DNA of 63,789 nucleotides from Candidatus Azobacteroides sp. (GCA_021201815.1 JAJQEC010000053.1:1-63789), one strand, 5' to 3'; shown: positions 1-9,124, counted from the first letter of the stretch. Notes: generated by a model not told the origin, from the sequence alone. Numbers and translations: made by a program.

Positions 1-2
1 AG

Positions 3-296
3 CATATATTTAAAATATACGGATTGGGAAAAGTTAATTTTCCATTGTATGCCTTTGCTAAAAAGAATTTCCATTATGGCTATTATGCGGATGGAGATAA
101 GGCAAATGAGATATTAAATTTCCGGAATGAGAATCTGTTCCAGTATTTTTCTCATCTGGATAAAGCCATTTCTGTACGGCAACGAACATTCCTTTTTCTG
201 TTCCGGAAGCTGGTGAAAAGACAACTTTTAAAACGTTCCCATCCTTACCGGGCTTACCTGGAAAAGAATGAAGCAGATTTAGTACGCTTTTTCTGA
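3..296 (+). CDS. 3' end of an unidentified protein (partial)
   Basis: The reading frame is open from the left edge of the window to a TGA at 294-296, so this is the C-terminal end of a gene that starts outside it. About 97 residues are visible. They are rich in aromatic and basic residues (for example FLFLFRKLVKRQLLKRSHPY near the end) and finish VRFF. I see no motif that identifies a family. The TTG at 24 is in frame but is not a credible start, because the frame continues upstream of it. A membrane-associated or glycosyltransferase-like C-terminus is possible, but this is only an impression. Confidence 0.5.
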   Translation, partial: HIFKIYGLGKVNFPLYAFAKKNFHYGYYADGDKANEILNFRNENLFQYFSHLDKAISVRQRTFLFLFRKLVKRQLLKRSHPYRAYLEKNEADLVRFF

Positions 297-594
297 TTTT
301 CCGGAAATATCTTATTTCTTACGAGCATACGACTACCTGACATTTAAAGAATGGAAGTAGATATTTTCCGAAATGGGTTTGATATTGGTAGAAAAATAAT
401 TAATTATCAAAAGCCGTAGAATGAAGGAGATATACTTATTATTACAAAAAGAGCAAATGAATCAATCAGTAAAGAAACATCCGGATAAAAAAACTTTTTG
501 AAAATTATATCCGAAATCCGTTAAATGAATATTCGGATTTGGAAAGCCGGTAGGGTACCGGTGGAAAATCCCAATAAAGAATTGCAATGTACTT
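297..594. other. Intergenic stretch with a possible degraded reading frame
   Basis: No intact gene is visible. An ATG at 421 opens a short frame (MKEIYLLLQKEQMNQ...) that stops at about 501. Removing one T from the T run near 500 would join it to a second frame (ENYIRNPLNEYSD...) ending at 551-553. This could be a decayed small gene or chance. No promoter for the downstream gene was recognised. Confidence 0.25.
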
Positions 595-1134
595 ATGATT
601 ACAAACAAAATAAGAACAAAATTATTGAATTATCTTTTACGGTTCATTCTTTTTTCTTTAGGCGTAGTAGTAGGAATTGCATTGCGACATTATTATGTCA
701 TTCCCTTAGATGAAACATTGAATATCATAGATGTAGTCTCTGTGATTACAACTATTCTGATAGCTGTCTATATTCCAAGTGTACTGGATAAAAATATGCA
801 GGTTAAACAGGAAAAGAAAGATCTGGTTAATCAACGGATCGATGAATTACAGAATTTTTACGGAAAGATAAATAATCTGGTACAACAGGATGAGATTACA
901 GCTAAAGAAAAAAGTGAAATTCAAAATACCCTGGACATTATTCCCTACCGCCTGGATACCATTATAACGCTGCTGAATTATCTGGGAGTACAATCCTCTT
1001 TTGAAGTGGAGATACAGAAATTAAAATCCCTGAATGAAAAGTACTATCGGTTAATTACGGATGCAAACACGCAAAACACCACACCTTTTTATTCAAAGAC
1101 TACAAAAGATGAAGAAGAAGAATTATATAATTAA
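595..1134 (+). CDS. Small membrane protein with a cytoplasmic coiled coil, unknown function
   Basis: The protein has 179 residues. Two hydrophobic segments near the N-terminus (about 13-30 and 44-62) look like transmembrane helices. They are followed by a charged, probably coiled-coil region (about 66-110, with KQEKKDLVNQRIDEL) and an acidic tail ending DEEEELYN. I do not recognise a family. It may be a membrane anchor or scaffold with a helical cytoplasmic domain. The ATG at 595 is used; an overlapping shorter frame at 525 is not supported. It stands alone: the gene to the right is on the opposite strand and converges on it. Confidence 0.55.
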   Translation: MITNKIRTKLLNYLLRFILFSLGVVVGIALRHYYVIPLDETLNIIDVVSVITTILIAVYIPSVLDKNMQVKQEKKDLVNQRIDELQNFYGKINNLVQQDEITAKEKSEIQNTLDIIPYRLDTIITLLNYLGVQSSFEVEIQKLKSLNEKYYRLITDANTQNTTPFYSKTTKDEEEELYN

Positions 1135-1247
1135 CTGGATAAAGAGACTTCTTTGTTATTATTCCGATTAAGTGATACCTGATAAGTTCAAAAAATTAAT
1201 TATCAGAAAACTTCCTGTTCGATTCTTCTTCCGGAAATTTACCTGTA

Positions 1248-1817
1248 TTAATACTCTTCAATAATAATATCCAGATGAGCTACTAATCCTCTCAGGCCTC
1301 TTTCTGAAAAAATAGTTTTCTTCAATTTGGTTTGCGCAGGATCAATAGTAAAGTTCCAGGAAGCAGACAAATCGACTTTTTCCAGGTTTGTTCTGTAAAA
1401 AGAAGTTCGCAGTAACTCACATCTGTCAAATACAGAAGAAGTAAGGTCAGTTTCATCAAAATAAGCTTCTGTCAGATTACATTCGGCAAAAGAAGTGCTT
1501 TTCAATTTCAGTCCGACAAAAGAAGCATATGCCAGATTAGATTTTTCAAAACAAAAGGAAAGAGAAAACTTTCCGATTCCCGTAAAGTCTGTGCCCGTCA
1601 TTTTACACTCTGTAAATTTAACTTCCCGGAAACTATTCTTTAGTTTGGAAAGAGAAAAATTACAAAGAATAAATTCACATTTTTCAAAATGGACGTCTGT
1701 AATTATTTTATTTGAAAAGTCACAACTTCTGAAAGTACACTGATAATATTCTTCCTCTGATTCTGCTTCATTAAAGTTTACTTTTTCAATTGTTTTATTT
1801 TCTATCATATATTTCAT
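1248..1817 (-). CDS. Pentapeptide-repeat protein
   Basis: The protein has 189 residues and is dominated by five-residue repeats with Phe or Leu at the centre and small or polar residues around it (CDFSN, CEFIL, CNFSL, TDFTG, SNLAY, ASFVG, CNLTE, TDLTS, TNLEK, VDLSA). This pattern forms a right-handed quadrilateral beta-helix. Relatives include Qnr and MfpA, which mimic DNA and protect gyrase, but most family members have no known function. The C-terminal segment (about 150-189) leaves the repeat pattern and ends DIIIEEY. It has no signal peptide, so it is expected in the cytoplasm. It is transcribed leftward on its own and diverges from asnB. A gyrase-protection role is only a possibility. 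Confidence 0.85.
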   Translation of the reverse strand: MKYMIENKTIEKVNFNEAESEEEYYQCTFRSCDFSNKIITDVHFEKCEFILCNFSLSKLKNSFREVKFTECKMTGTDFTGIGKFSLSFCFEKSNLAYASFVGLKLKSTSFAECNLTEAYFDETDLTSSVFDRCELLRTSFYRTNLEKVDLSASWNFTIDPAQTKLKKTIFSERGLRGLVAHLDIIIEEY

Positions 1818-2005
1818 TTTTTGTCTTCTACAAAAATCGTTATATTTTTCCGGGAAGCAAAATTAAAATCCGGAAACTATTTCTGTATTCAAGGGTAGAG
1901 AATGTTACCCCTTAAAGAAGTTGAAAAGTGAAAAAAGGAATAATTTGTCATCACAATTGAAAAAATAGAAACAAAATGATTAATTATTTAAAAATAAATA
2001 CTCAT

Positions 2006-2039
2006 TTTGATATTAAATTAAAAATATTTTATACATTTG
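2006..2039 (+). promoter_or_regulatory. Probable asnB promoter (Bacteroidota type)
   Basis: TTTG at 2006-2009 is followed 22 bases later by TACATTTG (2032-2039), matching the TAnnTTTG -7 consensus of the Bacteroidota primary sigma factor. Transcription would start near 2046, giving a leader of about 75 bases before the asnB ATG. The rest of 1818-2121 is AT-rich and shows nothing else. Confidence 0.55.
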
Positions 2040-2121
2040 TATTGATTTATATGAAAATACAAGAAAATTGTCATTAGGAATCAAATAAAAGATAAAAACT
2101 AATAATAAAAAATATATCACT

Positions 2122-3801
2122 ATGTGTGGAATTGTATGTGCATTTGATTTAAAGCAACCGGTGGAACAATTGCGTCCTCAGGTATTGAAAATGTCGAAGC
2201 GTATCAGACACCGGGGACCGGACTGGTCCGGAATTTACTCGGATGAAAAAGCAATCCTTTCCCACGAACGCCTGGCAATTGTGGACCCGCAATCAGGTAG
2301 ACAGCCTCTTTTCAGTAAAGATGGGAAACTGGTATTAGCTGTAAACGGAGAAATATATAATCATCAGGAATTAAGAAGAAAATACAAAGGAAAATATGAT
2401 TTTCTGACACAATCTGACTGTGAAATTATCCTTGCTCTTTACCAGGAAAAAGGGAAAGATTTTCTGGAAGACCTGAACGGGATTTTTGCGTTTGCACTTT
2501 ATGATATGGAAAACGATATTTATCTTATCGGACGAGATCACATAGGAATTATTCCTTTGTATCAGGGATGGGATGAAAAAGGAACTTATTACATTGCTTC
2601 GGAACTAAAAGCTCTGGAAGGCTTCTGTCAACAGATTGAAGAGTTTTTGCCAGGCCATTATTATTATAGCCCGGATAAAAAACTTACCCAATGGTATAAG
2701 CGAGATTGGGAAGATTATAAAACGGTACAGGATAATCCAACCTGTATTGATGAATTAAGAACCGCTTTGGAAGAAGCTGTGGAACGGCAATTGATGACAG
2801 ATGTTCCTTACGGAGTACTCCTTTCCGGAGGATTGGATTCTTCTATTATTTCTGCTGTAGCAAAGAAATTTGCAGCTAAAAGGGTAGAATCCGGAAATAC
2901 CCAGGATGCCTGGTGGCCTCAGTTACATTCTTTTGCTATCGGACTGGAAGGGTCTCCGGATCTGAAAGCTGCCCGTAAAGTGGCTGATTATATCGGTTCT
3001 GTTCATCATGAAATACATTTTACGATACAGGAGGGACTGGATGTCCTGAGAGATGTCATCTACCATATCGAAACATACGATGTGACCACAGTAAGGGCAA
3101 GCACTCCTATGTACTTAATGGCCAGAATGATAAAATCCATGGGGGTAAAAATGGTATTATCCGGCGAAGGTGCTGACGAGATTTTCGGAGGATACCTTTA
3201 TTTCCATAAAGCTCCGAATGCAGAAGAATTTCACAAGGAAACAGTCCGCAAACTCAGTAAACTCCACCAATATGATTGCCTGCGGGCAAATAAATCCCTT
3301 GCTTCATGGGGAGTAGAAGGACGCGTACCTTTTCTGGATAAAGAATTTATGGATGTAGCTATGAAACTGAATCCAAAAGATAAAATGGCCGGAAAAGATA
3401 AAATGGAAAAATGGGTACTCCGCAAAGCTTTTGAAGATTATCTGCCGGAAAGTGTTACCTGGCGTCAGAAAGAACAGTTTTCAGACGGAGTAGGTTACAG
3501 TTGGATAGATACTTTACGGGATATGACAAGCAATCTGGTAACTGATAAAGAAATGGAAAACGCAGCTATCCGTTTTCCCATTAATCCGCCATTGAATAAA
3601 GAAGAATACTATTACCGTTCTATTTATTCAGAGTTATTTCCTTCTGATTCTGCTGCCAGTTGTGTTCCGTCCGTTCCATCCGTAGCTTGCAGTACACCCA
3701 TTGCTCTGGAATGGGATGAAGCTTTTGGTAAAATGAATGAGCCCTCCGGACGTGCAGTAGGAAGTGTGCACGAACAGGCTTATGAAAAAGCAACACGCTG
3801 A
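2122..3801 (+). CDS. asnB: Asparagine synthetase B (glutamine-hydrolysing)
   Basis: This enzyme makes asparagine from aspartate, glutamine and ATP in the cytoplasm. The N-terminus MCGIV exposes the catalytic Cys2 of a class II glutamine amidotransferase domain (about 1-190), and RHRGPD at 29-34 is typical of it. The synthetase domain carries the ATP-pyrophosphatase P-loop SGGLDS at 235-240 and the downstream LSGEGADEIFGGY motif. Its 559 residues match the usual AsnB length. The start is certain because the catalytic Cys must follow Met1. It is monocistronic, with its own promoter upstream and a strong terminator 26 bases after the stop codon. Confidence 0.97.
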   Translation: MCGIVCAFDLKQPVEQLRPQVLKMSKRIRHRGPDWSGIYSDEKAILSHERLAIVDPQSGRQPLFSKDGKLVLAVNGEIYNHQELRRKYKGKYDFLTQSDCEIILALYQEKGKDFLEDLNGIFAFALYDMENDIYLIGRDHIGIIPLYQGWDEKGTYYIASELKALEGFCQQIEEFLPGHYYYSPDKKLTQWYKRDWEDYKTVQDNPTCIDELRTALEEAVERQLMTDVPYGVLLSGGLDSSIISAVAKKFAAKRVESGNTQDAWWPQLHSFAIGLEGSPDLKAARKVADYIGSVHHEIHFTIQEGLDVLRDVIYHIETYDVTTVRASTPMYLMARMIKSMGVKMVLSGEGADEIFGGYLYFHKAPNAEEFHKETVRKLSKLHQYDCLRANKSLASWGVEGRVPFLDKEFMDVAMKLNPKDKMAGKDKMEKWVLRKAFEDYLPESVTWRQKEQFSDGVGYSWIDTLRDMTSNLVTDKEMENAAIRFPINPPLNKEEYYYRSIYSELFPSDSAASCVPSVPSVACSTPIALEWDEAFGKMNEPSGRAVGSVHEQAYEKATR

Positions 3802-3826
3802 TTCAGGAGATTTATTTCGAATAAAT

Positions 3827-3865
3827 AAAAAAGTAGTAGAAGATTTTCCTTCCACTACTTTTTTT
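3827..3865 (+). terminator. Rho-independent terminator of asnB
   Basis: A stem (AGTAGTAGAAG pairing with CTTCCACTACT, one mismatch) with a short loop ATTTTC is followed by a run of seven Ts, just after the asnB stop codon. Confidence 0.85.
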
Positions 3866-4382
3866 ATAAAGTGCTTCTTTCTTTATCGGAATTTTATCTG
3901 AAAGAATAACAAAAGGTATCTAACTATTTTTCCCTCCTACTCTATCTCAAAACAAAAAATGAGTTATTCATGTAATCATTAAATTCATTGGTTATCCGGA
4001 AATATCTGGCTATTCATTTATTTGTATCTTTCCTAATAAATTATTCCTTTTCTTCTTTTTCTACTTTAGCTTTTGTCAATTTTGTCAGATAAGAAAATAT
4101 ATATAAAAGTTATATTTTAGTAAGCGGTTAGTGTTCATCATTCATTTATAATAGATTAAAAATAAATCCTGCAGATAAAATTTGCCTGTTATAAATATTA
4201 ATACTATGAGCAGATTTATTTTACTTAGTGTGCTGGCTTTTATATGAATGCCAAGAACTTAACGTTTACAACTAATTCCTCCCTTACAAACAATCAGAAT
4301 ATAAATTATGCCTTCTTTTCTGTAAACCGCAGGTTTAGTATTGGAATAAAATTATACATGTAATAGTCCTTTTTCAGATTTG
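3866..4382. other. Intergenic stretch with a possible outer-membrane protein remnant
   Basis: The stretch is AT-rich. A 39-residue frame at 4244-4363 on the + strand reads MNAKNLTFTTNSSL... and ends RRFSIGIKLYM, a pattern of alternating hydrophobic residues like the last strand of an outer-membrane beta-barrel. The same frame has a TAG just upstream, so nothing longer survives. It may be the end of a decayed TonB-receptor-like gene or a chance frame. I see no regulatory site here. Confidence 0.25.
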
Positions 4383-5780
4383 TTACAAAAATCCTAACAA
4401 GAAAAACCTTTCATAAATCAGATTACCCAGAAGTTTATCCGCCACTTCATTTAAATGTACATTATCTCTTAGCAAAGAAGGGGGACATGCCCCTTTTTCC
4501 ATAGCAGCTATATCGGCTTCCGTAGGAGTGATTCCGGCATCTCTTAAGGCCCTTGTCACACAATACTCCCGCCAGTTCAGATAACGCATACCAAACTCTT
4601 TTTGCATCAATGCCTCTAATTCTTTTCCGGATTCAGCAGTACCTGAATGTAATCCGATACAAATATAATTTCCTGTATTTGCAAATTCAATCATTTTTTT
4701 ATGTTGCGCAACAAAACTTTCGATATCGTTATATCCACCATTTGTGCCAATCCATATAATCATGGCATGGGGATTGCGATACATCTTCATACCATTTGTA
4801 AATAAAGGGGTATTAGGTATGGTAGTATAATTTTCCTCAGCAGGAATATTTCTTCTGATGGTATATTTACCATCAGGATCGCTATATTCCGATCCGGTCC
4901 AGCTTATGGTACACTCTATTCCTTCCACGGTAACCGGATTAACAGTCGATGCACTGCCAATCCGAAGCAAAGAGGCATTTTTAAGAATTCCATCCACATC
5001 CATTATCCGGATATTACTAGTATTTATATCTCCCATTATAAATTCAGAACCGTCTGCCGGCAAAGTGACAGGATTTTCAAGGTATACAGGACATCCTCCC
5101 TGTCGTCCGGCAATACATAAGGAATTTTCTGCAATAACCCCTCCATTTATTACCACATATTCATCGCCTAATAGTTGTTGTAATTGTTGCAAATATCCAC
5201 CAACAGCCGTTAATGAATCACCCCAACATGGAATCTTTCTTTTATTCAATTGTAAAGAAATGGAAGTTCCATCATTAAAATTAAACACCACATGCGTCCC
5301 CTGCTGAATGATTGATGTAATTTTGGGAGCATTCTCTCCTTTACTTCCTTGAGCTAGTATTCCTGTATCATTATCATTTATAAACCAGTTTCCGTTATCA
5401 CCGATTTTTATGTCGGGGGTAATTCCATCTTTTCCATCAATTCCGTCAACCCCGTTTATGCCATCTTTTCCATCTTCACCAATCGCAGAAACTCCTGTAT
5501 CCACGGCATCAATGTACCAATTGCCATTCTCACCGATTACTATTAACGGAGTCTTTCCATCGGAAATAGAGATACTGGTATTGTTTGAAAACTCTATAAT
5601 ATAACCACCATTATCTGACTTTTTAATATTGTTTATCAGGATGCCCTCCTGAAGAGCTTCAATAATCTTTTTCTGATTATTGAGTTCATTTCTAAGCTCA
5701 TTTATTTCGTCTTTCCAATCCTCATTCTGACATGAAAGAAAAATCAGGGAAAATAAAATTGTGTAAGTAATTTTTTTCAT
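4383..5780 (-). CDS. Surface lipoprotein: DUF4988-like region, Gly-X-Y repeats and SGNH hydrolase domain
   Basis: The protein has 465 residues from the ATG at 5778-5780, chosen because MKKITYTILFSLIFLSC gives a lipoprotein signal with lipid-anchored Cys17. Residues about 20-45 form a short coiled coil. A DUF4988-like region follows, with two copies of an IGxNGNW(Y/F)I..DTG module (82-96 and 126-140) around seven Gly-X-Y triplets (101-121). From about 183 there is an SGNH/GDSL hydrolase domain: GDSL at 187-190, an IWIGTNGG block, and D439-N-V-H442 for the catalytic Asp and His. Such enzymes usually remove acyl groups, often acetyl, from glycans. Its substrate is unknown and no polysaccharide utilisation genes flank it. 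It is transcribed leftward and alone. Confidence 0.8.
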   Translation of the reverse strand: MKKITYTILFSLIFLSCQNEDWKDEINELRNELNNQKKIIEALQEGILINNIKKSDNGGYIIEFSNNTSISISDGKTPLIVIGENGNWYIDAVDTGVSAIGEDGKDGINGVDGIDGKDGITPDIKIGDNGNWFINDNDTGILAQGSKGENAPKITSIIQQGTHVVFNFNDGTSISLQLNKRKIPCWGDSLTAVGGYLQQLQQLLGDEYVVINGGVIAENSLCIAGRQGGCPVYLENPVTLPADGSEFIMGDINTSNIRIMDVDGILKNASLLRIGSASTVNPVTVEGIECTISWTGSEYSDPDGKYTIRRNIPAEENYTTIPNTPLFTNGMKMYRNPHAMIIWIGTNGGYNDIESFVAQHKKMIEFANTGNYICIGLHSGTAESGKELEALMQKEFGMRYLNWREYCVTRALRDAGITPTEADIAAMEKGACPPSLLRDNVHLNEVADKLLGNLIYERFFLLGFL

Positions 5781-6105
5781 TTCTGTATTTTTCCTCAAAA
5801 ATACAAAAAGAAGCTTGTGAAGAGGTAAGGAAGTAAACTGTTCCGGCAATTTTAATTAAAAAAGATCTTCAATTTATGTATAAACAAGTTGTATCTCATA
5901 TAATAACTTCAGAAATTTATCCGAAGACTTTATATATTTCGACATCCTTATCTACCTGTTTTTTAGGTATTCAGCAGAAAAGTAACAAAAACTATAACAC
6001 ACATATATCAGTAAACCAAACGGATATTAATAGAATTCTCACAAGAAGCACACTTATCATAGCTATTATCCGGTATTCATAAGAAAATAACCTATCTTCT
6101 TCCTT
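5781..6105. other. Intergenic stretch, nothing recognised
   Basis: AT-rich sequence between two leftward genes. It contains no convincing reading frame, hairpin or TAnnTTTG promoter on the minus strand. The 3' end next to the NYN gene carries TTTTACTTT-type repeats like those described elsewhere in the window. Confidence 0.4.
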
Positions 6106-6861
6106 TTACTTTTTCCCTTTTACTTTCACATAAATATGCCTGATGTGTGTATTACCTACACTCCTTTCATCTATCAGCAGATGTTTATCAAGAGATTTAA
6201 TAAAAGGGCTGAGTTTCGGGTAGCCATAATTACGGGGATCAAAGTCCGGACGTTTTTTCATTAACAGGTTTCCGACATCTCCCAGAAAAGCCCATCCGTC
6301 ATCATCTGCCAGATCATTCACTGTTGATTTAATAAGACGGATAAGATTGGCTCCTATTTTTTCAATCTGAACTTGTTGCGGACTATCCGGACGGACAGGT
6401 GTTTCAGCTTCTTTTTCTTTTTCCTGAGCGCCGATAATTTCAATATAAATAAACTTATCACAGGCTACAATAAAAGGAATAGGAGTTTTCTTTTCTCCGA
6501 TACCAACCACCAGCATTCCTGACTCCCGTAATCTGGTGGCAAGACGAGTAAAATCACTATCACTCGAAACCAGACAAAAGCCATCTACTTTTTCACTATG
6601 CAGAATATCCATGGCATCAATAATCATTGCCGAATCTGTTGCGTTTTTACCGGAAGTATAACTATACTGTTGAATCGGAGTAATGGCATGTTGCAGCAGG
6701 ACTGTTTTCCAGCCTGATACGGTAGGCTTTGTCCAATCTCCGTAAATACGCTTAATGGTAGGTAAACCGAGCTTCGCAATTTCATCCAGCATCCCTGCAA
6801 TATTCGCATAAGGAATATTATCCGCATCAATTAAAACCGCTAATTTTAAATCATCTTTCAT
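6106..6861 (-). CDS. NYN-domain nuclease-like protein with C-terminal OST-HTH domain
   Basis: The protein has 251 residues. Residues 1-140 match a PIN-like NYN domain (LabA/DUF88 group). Acidic metal-site candidates are D12 and D14 (LIDADNIP), D76 (TDSAM) and D101/D103 (SSDSDFTRLA). Residues about 170-240 resemble an OST-HTH/LOTUS domain (IRLIKSTVNDL...GWAFLGDVG...FDPRNYGYPKLSPFI), a winged-helix fold that binds RNA. This architecture is widespread in bacteria and is thought to act in RNA processing or turnover, but specific substrates are unknown. It is cytoplasmic. It lies 155 bases downstream of the DNA-metabolism pair on the same strand, so cotranscription is possible but not shown. Confidence 0.88.
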   Translation of the reverse strand: MKDDLKLAVLIDADNIPYANIAGMLDEIAKLGLPTIKRIYGDWTKPTVSGWKTVLLQHAITPIQQYSYTSGKNATDSAMIIDAMDILHSEKVDGFCLVSSDSDFTRLATRLRESGMLVVGIGEKKTPIPFIVACDKFIYIEIIGAQEKEKEAETPVRPDSPQQVQIEKIGANLIRLIKSTVNDLADDDGWAFLGDVGNLLMKKRPDFDPRNYGYPKLSPFIKSLDKHLLIDERSVGNTHIRHIYVKVKGKK

Positions 6862-7016
6862 CTGTTTTCCTTTTATTAAAGAATGAAATCACCTCTTTCT
6901 CTAAAAACGGTAAAAAAAGAGAAAAGTTTTATATCTGAGAAAGGAAAGGTAAAAAATGAAACTTCATAAAAAATGTTCTTTAAGTTTTCCGGTTACTCAG
7001 TCAGGCTTTTTATCTT

Positions 7017-7778
7017 TCATCTCTTTTCCGTAATATATTTCCAATACCTTCTTGGCATATGCTGGCGATGTAGTTTAAGATTAATGCGTTCTTTTATGGT
7101 AAGCGCTTTAAAATAACTCTTCCAGAGTTCCTGAAATAGCTTTTCATCCTCAGCCATCAGGTTTTCATCCAGTTGTCCATACGGAAAACTATCCTCCGTA
7201 TCCAGTGTCATTTCCACTGCTTTTTTCAGATCATAATAATATCCGTATTTGCGTTTCGTATCATATATGACCCATTTCTGGTCGGCGAACCGGTCAATAA
7301 AATGATGAATAGCGAGTGGCAAAGAGTTGAAAACAGGAGCTACCGGAGCAAAAAAGATATTATCCGCTGCTTTCTGAAAACGAACAAACTGGATTAACCG
7401 GTGTTTTTCAAAACTAACTTTTTTAGCGATCTGCTGCATTTCAAGGACATCGGGATCTGCAAAATTAGTTTCAATGGATTCTTCATGTTTAAACACCTTA
7501 CAAATAAAACGGAAAATCAATAAATCAACTTTTTCTATTTCAGAAAGCCATACATGGGTAATCATATTGCATGCGCTCCGGGAAATCTTTTTTTCCAGTG
7601 CTTTCCATACACGACCTGCATTCTTCTCATCTGTTATTACCACATGAATTTCCTCTGCAAATAAAGGCTCTACCTCATGCAGGTTCAGCAACATTTCAGG
7701 AAAGGTTTTTCTAACATACGCATCGAATACAACTGTCAACAATCCCTCAAATGTCTTATCATAACGAAAAATAATCAT
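7017..7778 (-). CDS. Putative DNA-metabolism protein (TIGR03915-type), partner of a radical SAM protein
   Basis: The protein has 253 residues starting MIIFRYDKTFEGLL and ending in a basic segment (KLHRQHMPRRYWKYITEKR). Both ends fit the family that is consistently found beside TIGR03916 radical SAM proteins and, in other bacteria, is fused to UdgX-like uracil-DNA-binding domains. A DNA repair or base-modification role is predicted for the family, with no reaction established. It has no signal peptide. Here it lies 74 bases downstream of its radical SAM partner, on the same strand, which is the expected pairing. Confidence 0.85.
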   Translation of the reverse strand: MIIFRYDKTFEGLLTVVFDAYVRKTFPEMLLNLHEVEPLFAEEIHVVITDEKNAGRVWKALEKKISRSACNMITHVWLSEIEKVDLLIFRFICKVFKHEESIETNFADPDVLEMQQIAKKVSFEKHRLIQFVRFQKAADNIFFAPVAPVFNSLPLAIHHFIDRFADQKWVIYDTKRKYGYYYDLKKAVEMTLDTEDSFPYGQLDENLMAEDEKLFQELWKSYFKALTIKERINLKLHRQHMPRRYWKYITEKR

Positions 7779-7852
7779 CTTAATTCTTTCTAAAAACGAT
7801 TCCGAGGCATCAGGTAGGCCTCATTTACTTTACGTGTCCGGTTCCTTACCTT

Positions 7853-9124
7853 CTATTCATCGCTAAAGTTAAAAAGCAGTTGATTCCGAGGAACTTTTTG
7901 TTTTTTTATTTTCTTTTCAGTCAATACTTTTCTTATATATTCGGGAGAAGCTTCATGAATAGTATAATGGTAACCCAGTTCATGACAAGTAATAAAATAC
8001 TGAGCTTTTTTCATGACTACTCCCATCTTTTTCAAAGCACCAGATGTAATTTTCCCGAATCTACGGGAGGCTACAATGAGTTTTGCGGATTTTACTCCCA
8101 GACCGGGCACACGCAATAGCAACGAATAATCCGCTTTATTTATATCCACAGGGAAAAACTCCGGATGCCTTAATGCCCAGGCAAGTTTAGGATCTATTTC
8201 CAGGTCCAGATTGGGATAAGCATCATCAACAATTTCATTTACCTTGAACTGGTAAAAACGCATTAACCAATCTGCCTGATACAGTCTGTTTTCCCTTACC
8301 AGAGGAGCTTGTTTTACAGCAGGTAACCGATTATCATAACTATTTACCGGAATAAATCCGGAATAATACACCCTTTTCATACTGGGCTTTGTATACAAAA
8401 TAGAAGAAGTATTTAATATTTGCTTATCACTTTCATCCGTAGCTCCTATAATCATTTGTGTACTTTGTCCTGCCGGAGCAAAACGCGGTGCAGAACGAAA
8501 CTTCCGACGCTCTTCATGGCTTTGTAGTACACCCTGCTGAATGTATGCCATAGGTTTGTAGACACTTTGGTGATCCTTCTCAGGTGCCAGCATTTTCAGA
8601 TTCGTTTCTGTTGGTATTTCAATATTGACACTTAGTCTGTCTGCATACAAACCCGCATCCTGAATAAGACTTTCACTGGCTCCGGGAATAGTTTTCATAT
8701 GAATGTAACCATTGTAACGGTGAACAACCCGCAGGTCTTTGACGACTTTCACCATACGTTCCATGGTATAATCCGGATTTCTTACAACTCCTGAACTTAA
8801 AAACAATCCTTCGATATAATTCCGGCGGTAAAACTCAATGGTAAGTTCCACCAACTCCTGAACAGAAAACGTGGCACGGGAAAGATCATTACTCCTTCGA
8901 TTTATGCAATAGGCACAATCATATATACAATGATTGGTCAACATAATTTTAAGTAATGAAACACATCGTCCATCTTCCGTAAAGCTATGACAAATTCCCC
9001 AGCCACTGGCACTCCCGATTCCACCGGGAATGTTTTTCCTTGTTGTTCCGCTGGAAGCACAGGAAACATCAAACTTCGCGGATTCCGCCAGAATCTTTAA
9101 TTTTTGAAGAATATTTTCTTTCAT
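7853..9124 (-). CDS. Putative DNA modification/repair radical SAM protein (TIGR03916-type)
   Basis: The protein has 423 residues. C66-x3-C70-x2-C73 (CIYDCAYC) would bind the 4Fe-4S cluster that cleaves S-adenosylmethionine. A helix-hairpin-helix DNA-binding motif (LLRVPGLGVKSAKLIV) lies at about 335-350. Radical SAM and HhH together define the family linked to uracil-DNA glycosylase-like proteins, thought to act on damaged or modified DNA. The substrate is not known. Further Cys residues near the N-terminus (C22, C45, C54) may bind an extra cluster; that is inference. It heads a leftward group with its TIGR03915 partner. I found no clear promoter upstream. Confidence 0.9.
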   Translation of the reverse strand: MKENILQKLKILAESAKFDVSCASSGTTRKNIPGGIGSASGWGICHSFTEDGRCVSLLKIMLTNHCIYDCAYCINRRSNDLSRATFSVQELVELTIEFYRRNYIEGLFLSSGVVRNPDYTMERMVKVVKDLRVVHRYNGYIHMKTIPGASESLIQDAGLYADRLSVNIEIPTETNLKMLAPEKDHQSVYKPMAYIQQGVLQSHEERRKFRSAPRFAPAGQSTQMIIGATDESDKQILNTSSILYTKPSMKRVYYSGFIPVNSYDNRLPAVKQAPLVRENRLYQADWLMRFYQFKVNEIVDDAYPNLDLEIDPKLAWALRHPEFFPVDINKADYSLLLRVPGLGVKSAKLIVASRRFGKITSGALKKMGVVMKKAQYFITCHELGYHYTIHEASPEYIRKVLTEKKIKKQKVPRNQLLFNFSDE

